This document shows positions 62,692 to 64,000 of a stretch of DNA of 64,000 nt, piece by piece. The number at the start of each line of letters is the position of its first letter. Within the stretch, counting starts at the first letter, position 1. Both the position numbers and the translations under genes were made by a program. Below the pieces are notes generated by a model that saw nothing but the letters and a program-made list of their open reading frames with translations, did no database searches and was not told where the DNA came from. The stretch is from Microtetraspora glauca (lineage in GTDB: Bacteria; Actinomycetota; Actinomycetes; Streptosporangiales; Streptosporangiaceae): contig BBYL01000010.1 in assembly GCA_001570385.1 (NCBI GenBank), positions 186,001 to 250,000 on the forward strand, given 5' to 3'.

Positions 62692-62710
62692 GTTAAGAAA
62701 GTTTCCTTTA
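62692..62710. promoter_or_regulatory. Imperfect palindrome upstream of the AA10 monooxygenase
   Basis: GTTAAGAAAGTTTCCTTTA, related to the perfect dyad upstream of the sugar dehydrogenase at 2289-2307. It lies 37 bp before the ATG, in promoter position. Confidence 0.5.
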
Positions 62711-62746
62711 TGTTGTGGCTATCCCCCCAGCATGAAGGAGTGTGAC

Positions 62747-63484
62747 ATGCGAAGAGCGGTCATCTTCATCTCGACGGCGATCGTCGCCGCCGGGGCCACG
62801 CTGTTCATGGCCTCTCCGGCTCTCGCCCACGGCTACGTGTCGTCGCCGCCGAGCAGGCAGGCCATGTGCGCCCAGGGTCGCGTCGCGAACTGCGGCGAGA
62901 TCATCTACGAGCCGCAGAGCGTCGAAGGCCCGAAGGGCCTGCGATCGTGCAGCGGTGGCAACGCCCGCTTCGCCCAGCTCGACGACGAGAGCAAGGCGTG
63001 GCCGGCCACGAGCGTCGGGAACAGCCTCACGTTCAACTGGGTGCTGACCGCCCGCCACGCCACCAGCACGTGGGAGTACTACATCGGCGGCACCCGGATC
63101 GCGGTGTTCAACGACCAGGGACGCCAGCCCGGCGCCACGGTCTCGCACAACGTGGACCTGGGTGGCAGGACCGGCAGGCAGAAGGTTCTCGCGATCTGGA
63201 ACATCGCCGACACCCCGAACGCCTTCTACTCCTGCATCGACCTGCAGGTCGGCGGGGGCACCGACCCCAGCCCGAGCCCCAGCCCGAGCCCGACGCGGAG
63301 CCCGAGCCCCAGCCCGTCGTCGAGCCCGAGCACCCCGGCCGGAACCTGGGCCGCCGGCACGGCGTACACGGCCGGTGACCAGGTCACCTACGGCGGCGTG
63401 AGCTACCGGTGCCTCCAGGCGCACACCGCCCTCACCGGCTGGGAGCCGCCGAACGTACCCGCGCTGTGGCAGCGGCTGAGCTGA
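62747..63484 (+). CDS. AA10 lytic polysaccharide monooxygenase with CBM5/12
   Basis: 245 residues. The signal peptide (1-27) ends ALA, leaving H28 as the N-terminal copper-binding His (HGYVSSPPSRQ). H104 (TARHATSTWEYYI) completes the histidine brace and F160 (NAFYSCIDL) is the likely axial residue. A DPSPSPSP linker (172-195) joins a chitin-binding CBM5/12 (TWAAGTAYTAGDQVTYGGVSYRCLQAHTALTGWEPP). The enzyme cleaves crystalline chitin or cellulose oxidatively; the module favours chitin. The ATG has AAGGAG 7 nt upstream. Confidence 0.94.
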   Translation: MRRAVIFISTAIVAAGATLFMASPALAHGYVSSPPSRQAMCAQGRVANCGEIIYEPQSVEGPKGLRSCSGGNARFAQLDDESKAWPATSVGNSLTFNWVLTARHATSTWEYYIGGTRIAVFNDQGRQPGATVSHNVDLGGRTGRQKVLAIWNIADTPNAFYSCIDLQVGGGTDPSPSPSPSPTRSPSPSPSSSPSTPAGTWAAGTAYTAGDQVTYGGVSYRCLQAHTALTGWEPPNVPALWQRLS

Positions 63485-63490
63485 CCCTCC

Positions 63491-63528
63491 GCCGGTCCCC
63501 TGTCCCTCCTCCGGGGCGGGGGACCGGC
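63491..63528 (+). terminator. Terminator after the monooxygenase gene
   Basis: Ten-base perfect stem GCCGGTCCCC / GGGGACCGGC around an 18-base loop, starting 7 bp after the stop. Confidence 0.7.
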
Positions 63529-63668
63529 CTCAGGAGACCCACCGGAAACCCGGGTCAAACTCCTCCTTCGACCGGCGCGTTCGCCCCGTCGGCGTGGTCG
63601 ATTCTCACGTGTTCGCGCACCAGCGTGGGGAGTCACCGCGGTATGTCGCGTCCGAATATTCGACGGAG

Positions 63669-63698
63669 TTGACATTCAGACTTTACGGAGTCTGGATA
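63669..63698 (+). promoter_or_regulatory. Promoter with nested inverted repeat before the MFS gene
   Basis: -35 TTGACA (63669-63674) and -10-like TGGATA (63693-63698). Between them lies CAGACT-N6-AGTCTG (63677-63694), which would occlude RNA polymerase when bound. Confidence 0.45.
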
Positions 63699-63779
63699 CG
63701 CCGTTAATGTCGCTGCCTGTGCGGACTTTGAGCGTCCTCTTCGAACATCATCCGACCGGGTGGCAGAGGTGAGCGTTCA

Positions 63780-63798
63780 CTTCACGCTGGGCGTGAAG
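63780..63798. promoter_or_regulatory. Dyad before the MFS start
   Basis: CTTCACGC-TGG-GCGTGAAG, perfect 8-base arms, 17 bp before the ATG. It may be an operator or an mRNA hairpin near the ribosome site. Confidence 0.45.
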
Positions 63799-63815
63799 CA
63801 CGCCGGACCGAGCTT

Positions 63816-64000
63816 ATGAAGCGCTGGTTCGCGGCCATGCTGCCTGAGCGAGGGGCACCGCGCCGCCTCGCGTTCGTGTTCTTCATCAACAGCATGGGCA
63901 ACGGGATGTACGCGCCCGCGGGGCTGCTGTTCCTGAGCCGTGTCGTCGGCCTGCCGGTGGTCCAGGTCGGCATCGTGCTGACGGTCGCCGGCCTGATCGC
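63816..64000 (+). CDS. MFS transporter, N-terminal part (cut by window)
   Basis: The first 61 residues are visible: a basic head (MKRWFAAMLPERGAPRR), one membrane helix with FFINSMGNGMYAPAG and the start of the second (GIVLTVAGLI). The pattern matches helices 1-2 of a major facilitator superfamily efflux protein. Substrate unknown; the frame runs off the right edge. Confidence 0.7.
   Translation, partial: MKRWFAAMLPERGAPRRLAFVFFINSMGNGMYAPAGLLFLSRVVGLPVVQVGIVLTVAGLI

Larger units (their letters stand above)
63485..63815. other. Gap between the monooxygenase and the MFS gene
   Basis: About 330 bp without gene. It holds a terminator, a promoter with nested dyad and a second dyad close to the MFS start, listed separately. 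Confidence 0.5.

Overview
This window comes from a high-GC actinomycete. The codon usage, the GTG and TTG starts, the GTGA/ATGA overlaps between genes and the gene families (DUF222-HNH, DUF6158, DUF2293, tricorn, AA10 monooxygenase with a chitin-binding module) fit the Streptosporangiales or a close relative. The genus is an inference; no rRNA or tRNA is present to fix it. No insertion sequence, prophage or CRISPR array was seen.

Layout. 1-2.2 kb: a secreted sugar dehydrogenase with carbohydrate-binding and Fn3 modules, cut by the left edge. 2.4-4.4 kb: mscL, then a MerR regulator translationally coupled to an aldo/keto reductase. 4.6-12.6 kb: an alpha-glucoside uptake locus on the minus strand (two tandem LacI paralogues, binding lipoprotein, two permeases, GH13 glucosidase) with no dedicated ATPase. 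12.7-14.5 kb: small genes (a lipoprotein, a three-gene operon of small proteins, a 49-residue lysine-rich protein) among several tandem repeats. 14.6-17.8 kb: tricorn-type protease. 17.9-23.7 kb: two coupled PH-domain membrane proteins, an agmatinase-family enzyme, a beta-lactamase-fold lipoprotein and a DUF2293 protein. 23.8-31.9 kb: a minus-strand operon of an NfeD/YqiJ-like membrane protein, a flotillin and a giant AAA ATPase. 32.2-33.0 kb: a methyltransferase. 33.5-35.6 kb: DUF222-HNH nuclease. 35.8-39.6 kb: an N6-adenine DNA methylase with HsdS-like tail, a Ser/Thr kinase and a divergent PP2C phosphatase. 39.9-41.6 kb: catalase. 41.9-50.3 kb: a kdp potassium locus (KdpF-A-B-C-D-E plus an extra small membrane peptide), followed by a KUP/KimA-like APC transporter (50.5-52.4 kb). 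52.6-56.5 kb: glutamine amidotransferase, amidohydrolase, a broken VOC gene and a tungsten aldehyde oxidoreductase. 56.8-58.5 kb: secreted choice-of-anchor protein. 59.2-61.2 kb: LysR/YeiH divergent pair. 61.3-62.5 kb: TetR/cupin divergent pair. 62.7-63.5 kb: AA10 lytic polysaccharide monooxygenase. 63.8 kb to the right edge: start of an MFS transporter.

How the genes may work together. The alpha-glucoside genes form one import and hydrolysis unit. KdpDE would drive kdpFABC under potassium limitation, and the neighbouring APC protein may be a second potassium uptake route. The methylase, kinase and phosphatase share a 57-bp promoter region and form a phospho-signalling/DNA-modification cassette reminiscent of, but not equal to, Pgl/BREX. 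The NfeD-like protein, flotillin and giant ATPase look like one membrane-associated machine. The first and nearly last complete secreted proteins (sugar dehydrogenase and polysaccharide monooxygenase) share a related palindrome upstream, suggesting a common carbohydrate regulon. The two most attractive understudied systems are the methylase/kinase/phosphatase cassette and the NfeD/flotillin/ATPase triad.
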